The notes: generated from the letters alone by a model not told the origin. A stretch of 64,000 nt of DNA from Zhouia spongiae (GCF_022760175.1 NZ_CP094326.1:2034804-2098803); one strand, 5' to 3'; positions 1-9,090 are shown, numbered from the stretch's first letter. Made by a program: numbers and translations.

Positions 1-828
1 TTTTTTTTAAAACTCGTGGTAGCTGACAGGTTAGGGGTTTATGTCGATGAAGCATTTGCCAGGCCGACCCTTCACAAAGGTTTGCCTCTGATAGTCGGCA
101 GTATATTTTTTGGTTTTCAGATCTATTATGATTTTTCTGCATATACTTCAATAGCCATCGGGGCGGCAAAAGTAATTGGGGTAGACCTGATGCAAAATTT
201 TAACAGGCCGAATTTTTCGACCACATCAATGGAATTTTGGAGAAGATGGCATATATCGTTGATGCTGTGGATGAAAGACTATATGTATAAGCCGATGGTT
301 GAGAGTAAACGGGTAACAAAAATTACAGCCGTTCTTATTGTGTTTTTTGCCAATGGCCTTTGGCACGGGGCAAACTGGACCTTTGTTGTCTGGAGCTTAT
401 TAAATGCGGTTCTTTTATTGGTAGAGGCGGCTACTCAAAAAATGCGGATGAGGATATTTGAAAAACTAAGGTTAAGCAGAAGGAGTATAGCAGTTCTGGG
501 GTGTGTGACAGTTATCGGGTATTTGATCTTTACACTTATATTCTTTAGATCACCCAACATAATGTGGGCGCTCTATTACATTAATAATATGAGAAAAATT
601 ACAGCCCTGAATTTTGATCTGTTTAACAATACTTTTGAATTGATACTGAGTTTCAGTTTGATCGTTCTCGTACAGATCATACATTATAAAAAAGGAAACG
701 ATAAAATATATGAACTGGTATTGAACAGACCGAAATATACCAGATGGGCCATGTATTTTGGGTATGTATTTATTATTGTGCTCTTTGCGATCAACAGGCA
801 GAACAGGTTTATTTATTTTCAATTTTAA
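1..828 (+). CDS. MBOAT family O-acyltransferase (AlgI/DltB-like), 5' end outside window
   Basis: Polytopic membrane O-acyltransferase of the MBOAT family, which moves acyl (usually acetyl) groups across the inner membrane onto an extracytoplasmic polymer. The reading frame is open from base 1 and the first residues (FFLKLVVADRLG) match the internal family motif seen as K-x-V-V-I-A-D, so the gene begins upstream and only about 275 residues are visible. Seen: the conserved stretch FWRRWHISLMLWMKDY and the catalytic histidine region NGLWHGANWTF, followed by hydrophobic segments. The next gene starts 9 bp downstream and encodes an SGNH-like protein, the usual partner in AlgI/AlgJ-type systems. 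The polymer that is modified cannot be told from the window. Confidence 0.9.
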   Translation, partial: FFLKLVVADRLGVYVDEAFARPTLHKGLPLIVGSIFFGFQIYYDFSAYTSIAIGAAKVIGVDLMQNFNRPNFSTTSMEFWRRWHISLMLWMKDYMYKPMVESKRVTKITAVLIVFFANGLWHGANWTFVVWSLLNAVLLLVEAATQKMRMRIFEKLRLSRRSIAVLGCVTVIGYLIFTLIFFRSPNIMWALYYINNMRKITALNFDLFNNTFELILSFSLIVLVQIIHYKKGNDKIYELVLNRPKYTRWAMYFGYVFIIVLFAINRQNRFIYFQF

Positions 829-837
829 CCATATGTT

Positions 838-1779
838 ATGAAAGGATTTCTTTTTAAGACGGGAATATTGGGTTTAACGTTGATTGTGACTTACCTATTT
901 TTTGTTGACAGGCTCTCTTATAAACAGGTCGACGATTATTATTATAAGTTTACACAAGAAGCCGGTGGACTTATACTGGGTATATCCAGGGCCCACGACG
1001 GAATAGTGCCGGACATTCTGGAGGGACAATTATCTTCAAAGAATCTGGAGGGTCCGATTGTTAATTTCGCTTTCACGAAAAATCAGTCTCCCTATGGGGA
1101 GGTTTATTTAGAGGCCATTAAAAAGAAATTAAGAAAGGAGACGCATGGCGGGGGGGTATTTGTACTTTCTGTCAATCCGGGGGTTTTTATGGAAAAGCCA
1201 CATTTGAAAGATGAGGATGTTTATAAGATGGATAAAAAGATGTTAATAGGTAAGGTTAATAATTTTAATTCGATGCCAAATTATGATTACATTATTAATT
1301 GCTATTCCAAATCACTTTATAATGTTTTTACAACTATTGAATACGATAACAGGGTCGTACATTCAAATGGATGGATGGAAGTGAATTACGGAAATAAGGA
1401 CAGGGTCGTTTTTGATAAGGATATCAAGAAAAAGAAAGATCATATTATGGTAGGGTATCATATGTTTAAAAATACACAAGAAGTTTCAGAATACAGATTC
1501 AGGTATTTTATTGAAACGATAAAATACCTGAAGACGAGAGGGGTAGTGGTTCTGGCAAGGATTCCGGCAGATCCCGATATCATAGATTTTGAAACCAAAT
1601 CCTGGGGCGATTTCGACTTTAAAATGGATTCTGTCGCGAAGGAATATCAGGTACCGTATTTGAATTATAGCAGGGAAACAGGGTTTAAAACCTATGACGG
1701 AGCACATTTATTTGCCGATAGCGCAAAAAGATTTACCGAAAGACTGGGAGAAGATATATTAGATTATATGAATAATTAG
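838..1779 (+). CDS. SGNH/AlgJ-like extracytoplasmic protein, MBOAT partner
   Basis: A 313-residue protein with one N-terminal membrane anchor (about residues 5-23). It carries an SGNH-like layout: LILGISRAHDG near residue 50, with a serine in G-x-S, and YDGAHLF near the C-terminus, fitting the family's D-x-x-H catalytic pair. Spacing of 9 bp to the MBOAT gene indicates one transcript. In such pairs the MBOAT brings acyl groups across the membrane and the SGNH-like protein transfers them or acts as an esterase; here that is inference from context. Overall similarity to named families is low, so a structural role cannot be excluded. Confidence 0.65.
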   Translation: MKGFLFKTGILGLTLIVTYLFFVDRLSYKQVDDYYYKFTQEAGGLILGISRAHDGIVPDILEGQLSSKNLEGPIVNFAFTKNQSPYGEVYLEAIKKKLRKETHGGGVFVLSVNPGVFMEKPHLKDEDVYKMDKKMLIGKVNNFNSMPNYDYIINCYSKSLYNVFTTIEYDNRVVHSNGWMEVNYGNKDRVVFDKDIKKKKDHIMVGYHMFKNTQEVSEYRFRYFIETIKYLKTRGVVVLARIPADPDIIDFETKSWGDFDFKMDSVAKEYQVPYLNYSRETGFKTYDGAHLFADSAKRFTERLGEDILDYMNN

Positions 1780-1961
1780 ATCTCTCCTATCCGTTAATTG
1801 ATAAAAAAGCAGGGGGTGTCCGTACTGCGTTTAAGTGTTCTTTTTCTTTACAATATCGATCGAACCGATAAAAAGAAGATGAGATAAGAGTGTTTCCTTC
1901 CAGAAAGAAAGTATTCTCAAAGAAATCAGGAAAAAGAGGTGTTCGTGCCGCACATTCTATT

Positions 1962-2588
1962 TTAAAGATAGGGCTTCAGAATATCTATAACGGAAGAGCA
2001 GATGTACTCTATACCTATAGCAATAACGATAAAACCAATGATTCTCGATACGGCATTAATTCCGGACGCACCTAACCACTTAACTATAAAATGGGCAGCC
2101 CGAAGAATGATGAAGACACAAGTGCAAACGGCCAGTATCGCTAATAAGGCAGTGATTATTTGAATAGCGTCATTGTATTCCTGATAATATGATATCAGTA
2201 GCGATATGGATCCGGGACCGGCTAACATTGGAATAGCCAGGGGAGTTAAAGAAATATCATTTCGGTGAAAAGCATCGTCTTTTACACGACTGTCGATTCC
2301 TTTATGTTTGGTGAATTTTCCGGTTAGCAACGCAAACCCTGAAGAGGTAATTATAAGTCCGCCTGCTATTCTCAGGGAGTTCAGGCTTATTCCAAAGAAA
2401 GACAGTAAATATTTTCCCGTAAAAAATGAGATTATGAGAATTATTAATGTGTTTATTGCGGTCCATAAAGCAGTTCTGGAAAGAGAATTGCTGGAATCAT
2501 CCTGGGTTAACCCTACGAAAATTGGTACGGTCCCAAGGGGATTGATAACCGAAAACAGTGCTGCAAAAATGTATAGAAAAAGCTCCAT
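1962..2588 (-). CDS. marC: MarC family integral membrane protein
   Basis: A 208-residue polytopic inner-membrane protein of the MarC/UPF0056 family. The N-terminus MELFLYIFAALFSVINPLG and the following PIFVGLT are typical, and the second half-repeat is visible as LTPLAIPMLAGPGSISLLI. About six hydrophobic segments fit the family's usual length of around 200 residues. The molecular function of MarC proteins is unsettled; the old link to multiple antibiotic resistance was not upheld. It stands alone, with a conserved hypothetical gene on the same strand about 80 bp upstream of its start. Confidence 0.9.
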   Translation of the reverse strand: MELFLYIFAALFSVINPLGTVPIFVGLTQDDSSNSLSRTALWTAINTLIILIISFFTGKYLLSFFGISLNSLRIAGGLIITSSGFALLTGKFTKHKGIDSRVKDDAFHRNDISLTPLAIPMLAGPGSISLLISYYQEYNDAIQIITALLAILAVCTCVFIILRAAHFIVKWLGASGINAVSRIIGFIVIAIGIEYICSSVIDILKPYL

Positions 2589-2665
2589 GTTTTTTGCGCA
2601 AAAATGAAATGATTTTTATTTTTTTAGTTTAAAATAGAGTTAATAAAAAGTTGTTAAAAAGTACT

Positions 2666-3178
2666 TTAGCTATCAAAAAGATGACTTGATGAGTCTGATC
2701 TTTTTTTGAGTATTTTCCTCATGAATTCATGTATTTCGTTTGTTTTAGATTCTACTTTTATAAAATAATGATCACGATGGATACTATATTCTGTAGAATT
2801 TCCTTTATATAAAGAGAGCTTGTAATAAGGGATAATCAAAGCGTAAGTTTCCAATAGCGATCTAAACCTGATGATAATTCCTTTGGGTCTCAGTTCAATA
2901 TTACAATTGTTCGGACTGTTATCAAGGAGCAATAAGTTCCGAATGTGTAAACTGGCCGAAGTGATGAGAAGTCTTGGCGATCCGGTTCCCTTTAACCTCA
3001 GGCGATCCCACAGGTTAAATGGTTTCCCGACTTCGTTGTTTATTCGTTCGGTAACTTTAAAATTCTTGTATGAAACGTTCAGAAGCACGATAGGTTTTCT
3101 TTTAAAAATAGTCTTTTTATATTGCAAATCAGTTAAACAAATATTAAGATATATGTGCGATTGGCTTTCAAAACCCAA
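2666..3178 (-). CDS. conserved hypothetical protein (flavobacterial)
   Basis: About 170 residues, soluble, rich in basic and hydrophobic residues, with no signal peptide. The compositionally strong core (NEVGKPFNLWDRLRLKGTG, then LLITSASLHIRNLLLLD and RPKGIIIRFRSLLETYALI) looks like a conserved domain, and I believe similar proteins recur next to argS in flavobacteria, but I know no function. The longest frame starts at a TTG; there is no ATG near it, and a GTG about 30 codons in (before LLNVSYKNF) is an alternative start. Divergent from argS, with about 55 bp between the starts. Confidence 0.65.
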   Translation of the reverse strand: MGFESQSHIYLNICLTDLQYKKTIFKRKPIVLLNVSYKNFKVTERINNEVGKPFNLWDRLRLKGTGSPRLLITSASLHIRNLLLLDNSPNNCNIELRPKGIIIRFRSLLETYALIIPYYKLSLYKGNSTEYSIHRDHYFIKVESKTNEIHEFMRKILKKRSDSSSHLFDS

Positions 3179-3205
3179 ACCTTATTTTAAGTCGCCAATT
3201 AAATG

Positions 3206-3213
3206 TATCTTTG
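3206..3213 (+). promoter_or_regulatory. -7 element of argS promoter
   Basis: TATCTTTG matches the Bacteroidota consensus TAnnTTTG and lies 20 bp before the argS ATG. No clear -33 TTTG is visible at the expected distance. Confidence 0.55.
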
Positions 3214-3233
3214 CACCTCAAAATTCTGACGTA

Positions 3234-5006
3234 ATGAATATCCAAAACGTTTTATCGGTTAAAGTAAAAGAAGCAGTTAAAAATTTATTTGATATTGATC
3301 TTGAATCAGTAGAGTTTCAGCCAACTCGTAAAGATTTTGAAGGGGATATTACGCTTGTGGTTTTTCCATTATTAAAACATATAAAAGGTAATCCTGTTCA
3401 GATTGGTCAGCAGATTGGAGAGTATCTTGAGAAGAACGTTTCAGAAATTAATCGTTTTAATGTTGTCAGTGGTTTTTTAAATTTGGTTATTGACGATTCT
3501 TTTTATACTGATTTCTTTTACCGGATAAAAGATAAAACAAATTACGGGTATGTTTCAAATACAGATAATAAGGCCGTCATGGTTGAATATTCTTCACCGA
3601 ACACCAACAAGCCGTTACACCTGGGGCATATCAGGAATAATTTATTGGGATATGCCGTTGCGGAAATTTTAAAGGCTTCAGGAAAAAAGGTCTATAAAAC
3701 TCAGATCATAAACGATCGGGGAATACATATCTGTAAAAGTATGCTGGCCTATCAAAAGTTTGGTAATGGAGAAGAGCCTTCTGCTGATTTAAAAGGTGAT
3801 AAGCTGGCAGGTAATTATTACGTAGCCTTCGATAAAATATATAAAGAAGAGATAGCGGCAATGGTTGCTAATGGAACCGACCGGAAAATAGCCGAAAAAG
3901 AAGCTCCGATCTTATTAGAAGCCCAGGAAATGTTGCGTAAGTGGGAAGCCGGCGACGAAGAGATTGTCGCCTTGTGGAAGAAAATGAATGCATGGGTTTA
4001 TGAAGGATTTAATGTGACCTATAAAAATCTGGGTGTTGATTTTGATACCTTATATTACGAGAGTGATACTTATCTTTTAGGAAAAGATGTTGTAGCCGCT
4101 GGTATAGAAAAAGGAGTTTTCTTTAAAAAAGAAGACGGATCGGTCTGGTGCGATCTGACTGATGAAGGGCTTGATGAAAAACTGGTGCTCAGGGCAGATG
4201 GGACGGCAGTTTATATGACTCAGGACATAGGTACTGCGATTCAACGGGTTAAAGACTACCCGGATATAGATGGTATGGTTTATACCGTGGGCAATGAGCA
4301 GGACTATCATTTTAAAGTATTGTTCCTTATTCTTAAAAAACTTGGTTATACCTGGGCTGAACACTTATATCATTTAAGTTACGGTATGGTGGATCTTCCA
4401 AGTGGAAAGATGAAAAGCAGAGAAGGGACCGTTGTTGATGCTGACGATCTGATGGTTGAAATGGCTCGTACAGCAGAAGAGATATCGAATGAGCTGGGGA
4501 AACTGGAAGGACTCTCATACGAAGAGAAAAATGAACTTTACAAAACCATCGGACTGGGAGCGCTTAAATACTATATTTTAAAAGTGGATCCTAAAAAGAG
4601 AATTTTATTCGACCCGAAAGAATCTGTTGATTTTCAAGGTAATACGGGTCCTTTTATCCAGTATACATATGCCAGGATCCAAAGTATCTTAAGAAAAGCC
4701 GATTTTGATTGCTCTGAAAAGCAGAAATTAGAAGCTCTGCATGAAAAGGAGAAAGAACTGTTGAAACAAGTTCAATTATTCCCTGAAATAATACAAAATG
4801 CAGCAGAGAATTATAGTCCGGCCTTGATAGCCAATTACACTTATGACCTGGTAAAAGAATTTAATTCGTTTTATCAGAATGTGTCAATTCTAGGTGCTGA
4901 AAATCAAAATGAAAAGATCTTTAGGGTTCAATTATCAGATAAAGTAGGAGATATCATAGCATCTTCTTTTAAATTGCTGGGCATTAATGCGCCCGAAAGA
5001 ATGTAA
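3234..5006 (+). CDS. argS: arginyl-tRNA synthetase
   Basis: Class I arginyl-tRNA synthetase of 590 residues, which charges tRNA-Arg with arginine. Seen: an N-terminal tRNA-recognition domain, the HIGH-type signature in NTNKPLHLGHIRNNLLGYA, the KMSK-equivalent loop GKMKSREGTVVDADDL, and the C-terminal anticodon-binding domain with the family ending INAPERM. The frame stays open 121 codons further upstream, but the ATG at 3234 gives the standard N-terminus (MNIQNVLSVKVKEAV) and sits just after a TAnnTTTG promoter element, so the longer version was rejected. Confidence 0.97.
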   Translation: MNIQNVLSVKVKEAVKNLFDIDLESVEFQPTRKDFEGDITLVVFPLLKHIKGNPVQIGQQIGEYLEKNVSEINRFNVVSGFLNLVIDDSFYTDFFYRIKDKTNYGYVSNTDNKAVMVEYSSPNTNKPLHLGHIRNNLLGYAVAEILKASGKKVYKTQIINDRGIHICKSMLAYQKFGNGEEPSADLKGDKLAGNYYVAFDKIYKEEIAAMVANGTDRKIAEKEAPILLEAQEMLRKWEAGDEEIVALWKKMNAWVYEGFNVTYKNLGVDFDTLYYESDTYLLGKDVVAAGIEKGVFFKKEDGSVWCDLTDEGLDEKLVLRADGTAVYMTQDIGTAIQRVKDYPDIDGMVYTVGNEQDYHFKVLFLILKKLGYTWAEHLYHLSYGMVDLPSGKMKSREGTVVDADDLMVEMARTAEEISNELGKLEGLSYEEKNELYKTIGLGALKYYILKVDPKKRILFDPKESVDFQGNTGPFIQYTYARIQSILRKADFDCSEKQKLEALHEKEKELLKQVQLFPEIIQNAAENYSPALIANYTYDLVKEFNSFYQNVSILGAENQNEKIFRVQLSDKVGDIIASSFKLLGINAPERM

Positions 5007-5013
5007 AAAAAAT

Positions 5014-5036
5014 GCCGTTACACATAGTGTAACGGC
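5014..5036 (-). terminator. intrinsic terminator between convergent genes
   Basis: A perfect 10-bp stem (gccgttacac / gtgtaacggc) with a 3-nt loop. On the minus strand it is followed by a run of eight T (the A run at 5005-5012), which makes it a good terminator for the leftward gene at 5073-5423. It may also stop argS transcripts. Confidence 0.8.
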
Positions 5037-5072
5037 TGATTTCAAACTAACCAAATTAAACAATTACAAGTA

Positions 5073-5423
5073 TTAATTCATAAATATTTTGTGATCAATA
5101 TCCTTTACTTTCAGCAAAGGATATGCATTTTCCTTGCTTAAGACCAGGTGTTTCAATTCTTTTACTTCTTCCTGATCGATCAATATGAGCAAATTAGCCT
5201 GTATGGTCGGAATAGGAATGCGTTTGTGGTATAAGGAATGCCTGTATTCATTTTCCCAAAACTCAACATTGGTATCGTTTAAGTATTTACAAAAACTTTC
5301 AAATTCATAAGCTGTGAAATTGAAATTTAAATTATTGTATAATAAATGATAGATGTCGTTGAAATTACAATAAAGTAAAATCCCGTTTTTAGTTCTGTTG
5401 AGTATTTGAATTTTGTTACACAC
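5073..5423 (-). CDS. conserved hypothetical protein (possibly DUF6686-like)
   Basis: A 116-residue cytoplasmic protein without membrane segments. It starts MCNKIQILNRTKNGILLYC, and the middle has an FxxFxxYL-like helix and a conserved-looking IPIPTIQANLLILID segment. The pattern resembles a small Bacteroidota family of unknown function (I think of DUF6686, from memory and unverified). It converges on argS and has its own terminator. No functional clue from its neighbours. Confidence 0.6.
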   Translation of the reverse strand: MCNKIQILNRTKNGILLYCNFNDIYHLLYNNLNFNFTAYEFESFCKYLNDTNVEFWENEYRHSLYHKRIPIPTIQANLLILIDQEEVKELKHLVLSKENAYPLLKVKDIDHKIFMN

Positions 5424-5848
5424 AATTCTTTATTTTCGATTCAAAAATAGGTATTTATTTAGACTTAATAAAAATAAAGATAAAGAAATATTGAATTTTT
5501 CAAGAGTTATTGAAAATAAACCCTGGAACTTACATTGGAGCTGATCTCAAGTAACATATTCAATTAGTTGTTTTTCAGTAGTATAGAAAAAATGATACGA
5601 AACCCAAGAATGTTCGTGAACTCCGGCCGGTAATTTATATCGATAAGGCAGAAAATGCCAAATGAACGTCAATGCAAACGTAATTTGATATTAGGACTGA
5701 ATTTGGAGAATCTGACTGACTTCAATAACAATTGGATAGTTGGTGAACTGAGTGCAGAATGTATTGTCTCGATCTCAGGAGATCATAAGGTTATACTAGA
5801 GCGAGGGTGCTAAAAAAATCCTTCTGGGTAAGTTTTATGGATAGTAAT

Positions 5849-5882
5849 AATGAAAGTCACTTGTTTTAAGTGGCTTTCATTT
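5849..5882 (+). terminator. terminator-like hairpin
   Basis: aatgaaagtcactt pairs with aagtggctttcatt around a 5-6 nt loop: a 14-bp stem with one G-T wobble, followed by TTTAATTT. No intact gene lies directly upstream on the plus strand, so it may be left over from a lost gene in this gap. Confidence 0.6.
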
Positions 5883-5889
5883 TAATTTG

Positions 5890-5897
5890 TAAATTTG
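5890..5897 (+). promoter_or_regulatory. -7 element upstream of metalloprotease lipoprotein gene
   Basis: TAAATTTG is an exact TAnnTTTG match 26 bp before the ATG at 5924. Confidence 0.5.
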
Positions 5898-5923
5898 GCG
5901 GAATAAAATTTTAAAAGACAGCT

Positions 5924-6682
5924 ATGAAAAGAGTCCTGTATTTACTATTGTTTGTTTTAACCTTTGTTGGATGTAGTAAAGATTCAACATCGGAGGATGA
6001 GGATTTTAAAAGAGCAAACAGGCAAACAACAGGAGCTTCTGCAAACGATTTCTTATCCGACGAGAATTTTAAAAGCCTGACGATCGAAATTATTTACGTG
6101 TCGGGATTTAGGCCTAGTCAGGAATCACTGGATAATTTAAAAGATTTTATTTTAGAACGGACGTATAAGCCGGGAGGGGTGTCTTTTGTAGAGAAAGAAA
6201 TTTCGTCGCCAGCTGAATCGCCGTATACCATCCAAGAGATAGCAGACCTTGAGAATGTTTACAGAGAAACGTATAATGCGGGAGACGATTTGGCTTTAAG
6301 TATTATGTTTATAGACGGCAAGTCTGATCAGGATGAGGGAAACTCAGTTGTTTTGGGTACGGCCTACAGAAATACATCTATGGTGATCTACCAGAATACA
6401 TTACAACAGAGCAGTAATCAACCCGGAGAACCGGATAAGGTTATGCTCGAATCTACTGTTTTATGCCATGAATTATCGCATTTGTTCGGGTTGGTAAACC
6501 TGGGTACAGTGATGATTGAAGATCATCAGGATGAGGCAAATGGACACCATTGCGACGTTGAAGGCTGCCTTATGAATTATCAGGTAGAGTCCGGAGGAGT
6601 GTTTAATTTGGTGTCAGGGAGTGTCATTCCATCCTTAGATCCCCAATGTCTGGCAGATTTGAGGGCTAATGGAGGCAGGTAG
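5924..6682 (+). CDS. archaemetzincin-like zinc metalloprotease lipoprotein
   Basis: A 252-residue exported lipoprotein: signal peptide MKRVLYLLLFVLTFVGC with lipobox Cys17, then a short acidic linker. The zinc motif is HELSH at residues 182-186 with Gly189, so H182, E183 and H186 are the expected first two ligands and the catalytic Glu. In archaemetzincins the third His follows at once in HExxHxxGxxHCx4CxM. Here residue 192 is Asn, and the HC-x4-C-x-M signature reappears at H209-C210...C215-L-M217, after an insertion of about 16 residues. It is probably an active surface or periplasmic peptidase; substrate unknown. Monocistronic, between its own promoter element and ffh. Confidence 0.75.
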   Translation: MKRVLYLLLFVLTFVGCSKDSTSEDEDFKRANRQTTGASANDFLSDENFKSLTIEIIYVSGFRPSQESLDNLKDFILERTYKPGGVSFVEKEISSPAESPYTIQEIADLENVYRETYNAGDDLALSIMFIDGKSDQDEGNSVVLGTAYRNTSMVIYQNTLQQSSNQPGEPDKVMLESTVLCHELSHLFGLVNLGTVMIEDHQDEANGHHCDVEGCLMNYQVESGGVFNLVSGSVIPSLDPQCLADLRANGGR

Positions 6683-6740
6683 TTTCCATCGGTTCGTCAA
6701 AACTTAGCGTTTTATTTTATTAATCTTCATTACAAATCCT

Positions 6741-6748
6741 TAAATTTG
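6741..6748 (+). promoter_or_regulatory. -7 element of ffh promoter
   Basis: TAAATTTG, an exact TAnnTTTG match, 26 bp before the ffh ATG. Confidence 0.55.
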
Positions 6749-6774
6749 CGGTTCTTAAAGCAAGAAGGATTACT

Positions 6775-8112
6775 ATGTTTGATAATTTAAGTGAAAAACT
6801 CGATGGCGCCCTCCATAAGTTAAAAGGGCATGGTCAAATTACCGAGATCAATATAGCGGAAACGTTAAAGGAGATACGTCGTGCATTATTAGATGCCGAT
6901 GTTAACTACAAAATAGCCAAAGAGTTTACCAACAATGTTAAGGAGAAGGCACTAGGTCATGACGTGCTCAGTTCGCTGAAGCCTGGTCAGTTGATGGTGA
7001 AGTTGGTAAAAGATGAACTAACCCAGTTAATGGGAGGTGAAGCAGTAGGTATCAATCTTTCCGGAGCGCCGACAGTAATCTTAATGTCAGGTTTACAGGG
7101 ATCTGGTAAAACCACTTTTTCCGGTAAACTGGCAAACTTCCTTAAAAACAAAAAGACTAAAAAGCCTTTGTTGGTGGCATGTGATGTCTACCGACCTGCG
7201 GCGATAGATCAGTTACATGTTTTAGGAGAACAACTGAATATTGATGTTTATTCCGATAAAGGCAATTCAGATGCTGTAGCTATTGCAAAGGCCGGGGTGG
7301 CCCATGCAAAGGCTAACGGACATAATGTAGTTATAGTCGATACCGCAGGACGTTTGGGGATTGATGAGCAAATGATGACTGAAATCGGTAATATTCATTC
7401 AGCTATTACTCCGGAAGAAACATTATTTGTAGTAGACTCCATGACGGGTCAGGATGCTGTTAATACAGCAAAAGCTTTTAATGATGTGCTTGATTTTGAC
7501 GGCGTTATCCTGACTAAACTTGACGGTGACACCAGAGGTGGTGCTGCGCTATCTATTAAATCTGTAGTAAATAAGCCTATTAAGTTTATAGGTACCGGTG
7601 AAAAAATGGAAGCTATCGATGTCTTCTATCCAGAACGTATGGCGGATAGAATACTCGGTATGGGAGATGTGGTTTCATTGGTTGAACGGGCTCAAGAGCA
7701 GTTTGATGAAGAAGAGGCTCGTAAACTACAGAAAAAGATCGCTAAAAATAAATTTGGTTTTGATGACTTTCTAAACCAGATTCAGCAGATCAAGAAGATG
7801 GGTAATATGAAGGATTTACTAGGAATGATACCCGGTGCCTCTAAAGCCCTGAAAGGAATAGATATTGACGATGATGCTTTTAAGGGAATTGAGGCGATTA
7901 TTCATTCAATGACTCCGGACGAGCGTTCGAATCCTTCCGTTTTAAATGCGAGTAGAAAAAAGAGGATTGCCAAGGGAAGCGGTACTTCCATACAACAGGT
8001 AAATCAACTTTTAAAGCAGTTCGACCAGATGGGGAAAATGATGAAAATGATGCAAGGCGGCGGCGGAAAGAAGATGATGCAGATGATGGGAGGAATGAAA
8101 GGAATGAGATAA
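6775..8112 (+). CDS. ffh: signal recognition particle protein Ffh (SRP54)
   Basis: A 445-residue SRP GTPase that binds signal sequences and 4.5S RNA and targets nascent membrane proteins to FtsY. Seen: the N-terminal helical bundle; the G1 loop GLQGSGKTTFSGKLA near residue 108; DTAGRLGIDEQM; TKLDGDTRGGAALS; and the methionine-rich M domain ending KMMKMMQGGGGKKMMQ. Length and order are standard. It is followed by a strong terminator, so it is transcribed alone. Confidence 0.98.
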   Translation: MFDNLSEKLDGALHKLKGHGQITEINIAETLKEIRRALLDADVNYKIAKEFTNNVKEKALGHDVLSSLKPGQLMVKLVKDELTQLMGGEAVGINLSGAPTVILMSGLQGSGKTTFSGKLANFLKNKKTKKPLLVACDVYRPAAIDQLHVLGEQLNIDVYSDKGNSDAVAIAKAGVAHAKANGHNVVIVDTAGRLGIDEQMMTEIGNIHSAITPEETLFVVDSMTGQDAVNTAKAFNDVLDFDGVILTKLDGDTRGGAALSIKSVVNKPIKFIGTGEKMEAIDVFYPERMADRILGMGDVVSLVERAQEQFDEEEARKLQKKIAKNKFGFDDFLNQIQQIKKMGNMKDLLGMIPGASKALKGIDIDDDAFKGIEAIIHSMTPDERSNPSVLNASRKKRIAKGSGTSIQQVNQLLKQFDQMGKMMKMMQGGGGKKMMQMMGGMKGMR

Positions 8113-8129
8113 AAACACAATTTAATAAT

Positions 8130-8158
8130 TCCCGCATACTTATGCGGGATTCTTTTTT
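8130..8158 (+). terminator. intrinsic terminator after ffh
   Basis: cccgcat pairs with atgcggg around a 4-nt loop and is followed by TTCTTTTTT. It lies 18 bp past the ffh stop codon. Confidence 0.85.
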
Positions 8159-8199
8159 ACATAAATTTTAATAACCAAAACCGCTTAACAACACAAAAG

Positions 8200-9090
8200 A
8201 TGGAGTTGCTCGACGGAAAGAAGATTTCAGGTCAAATAAAAGATGAAATTGCAGCCGAAGTTTCTAAAATGAAAGAAAAAGGGGAAAAAGTTCCTCATTT
8301 GGCAGCAGTATTAGTAGGAAACGATGGTGCCAGTTTAACTTATGTAGGTAGTAAAGTTAAGGCATGTGAACGTGTGGGTTTCGAATCTACATTAATTAAA
8401 ATGCCTAGTACTACCAGCGAAATTGAATTACTTAAGAAGATCGATGAGTTGAACAAGAATGATGATATTGACGGATTTATTGTTCAATTACCATTACCTC
8501 CCCAGATTGATGAGCAGGAAGTATTAATGGCTATAGACCCTGATAAGGATGTAGATGGATTCCATCCGATGAACTTTGGGAAAATGGCTTTAGATATGAG
8601 TACATTTATTCCAGCCACTCCATTCGGTATTTTAGAATTATTAGAGCGTTATAATGTAGAAACCAAAGGAAAGCATACCGTTGTAATCGGGCGTTCGCAT
8701 ATTGTGGGTAGGCCAATGAGTATTTTAATGGGTAGGAAAGGATTTCCCGGTAATTCTACAGTGACACTTACCCATAGTCATACAAAGAACATTACACAAA
8801 TCACTTCCCAGGCCGATATTATAATAACAGCTTTAGGGCGTCCTCACTTTTTAAAGGCGGAGATGGTAAAGGATGATGTTGTTATTGTTGATGTGGGTAT
8901 TACAAGGGTGCCTGACGAATCTAAGCCTAAAGGTTATTATATAGCCGGAGATGTTGATTTTGATAACGTGAGTAAGAAAGCAAGTTTTATCACCCCTGTT
9001 CCTGGTGGAGTTGGGCCGATGACTATAGCGATGTTACTTAAAAATACGCTTTTAGCAAGAGATCGCAGAAGGAATAAACTGAGCAAATAA
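8200..9090 (+). CDS. folD: methylenetetrahydrofolate dehydrogenase/cyclohydrolase FolD
   Basis: A bifunctional 296-residue cytoplasmic enzyme that interconverts 5,10-methylene-, 5,10-methenyl- and 10-formyl-tetrahydrofolate in one-carbon metabolism. Seen: the substrate-site motif LTYVGSKVKACERVGF with the catalytic Lys of Y-x-x-x-K, the loop GFIVQLPLPPQ, the DKDVDGFHP motif, the NADP-binding VIGRSHIVGRPM, and the C-terminal PVPGGVGPMTIAML signature. Full length. It follows the ffh terminator and so probably has its own promoter in the 40-bp gap. Confidence 0.97.
   Translation: MELLDGKKISGQIKDEIAAEVSKMKEKGEKVPHLAAVLVGNDGASLTYVGSKVKACERVGFESTLIKMPSTTSEIELLKKIDELNKNDDIDGFIVQLPLPPQIDEQEVLMAIDPDKDVDGFHPMNFGKMALDMSTFIPATPFGILELLERYNVETKGKHTVVIGRSHIVGRPMSILMGRKGFPGNSTVTLTHSHTKNITQITSQADIIITALGRPHFLKAEMVKDDVVIVDVGITRVPDESKPKGYYIAGDVDFDNVSKKASFITPVPGGVGPMTIAMLLKNTLLARDRRRNKLSK

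Larger units (their letters stand above)
5424..5923. other. 500-bp gene-free stretch
   Basis: No convincing gene. Short open runs between 5590 and 5812 (for example one beginning MIRNPRMFVNSGR and then stopping) suggest a decayed gene, but I could not match it to a family. The right end contains a hairpin at 5849-5882 and the promoter of the next gene. Confidence 0.5.

Noticed and set aside
1890-2075. 61-codon open frame on the plus strand
   Set aside because: It lies largely over the end of marC on the other strand, has no promoter-like element and no family-like sequence.
2871-3233. 121-codon upstream extension of argS
   Set aside because: It would overlap the conserved minus-strand gene; the ATG at 3234 gives the standard synthetase N-terminus and follows a promoter element.
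5590-5812. Possible decayed toxin-type (SymE-like) gene
   Set aside because: Only weak, frame-broken resemblance; no motif could be confirmed.
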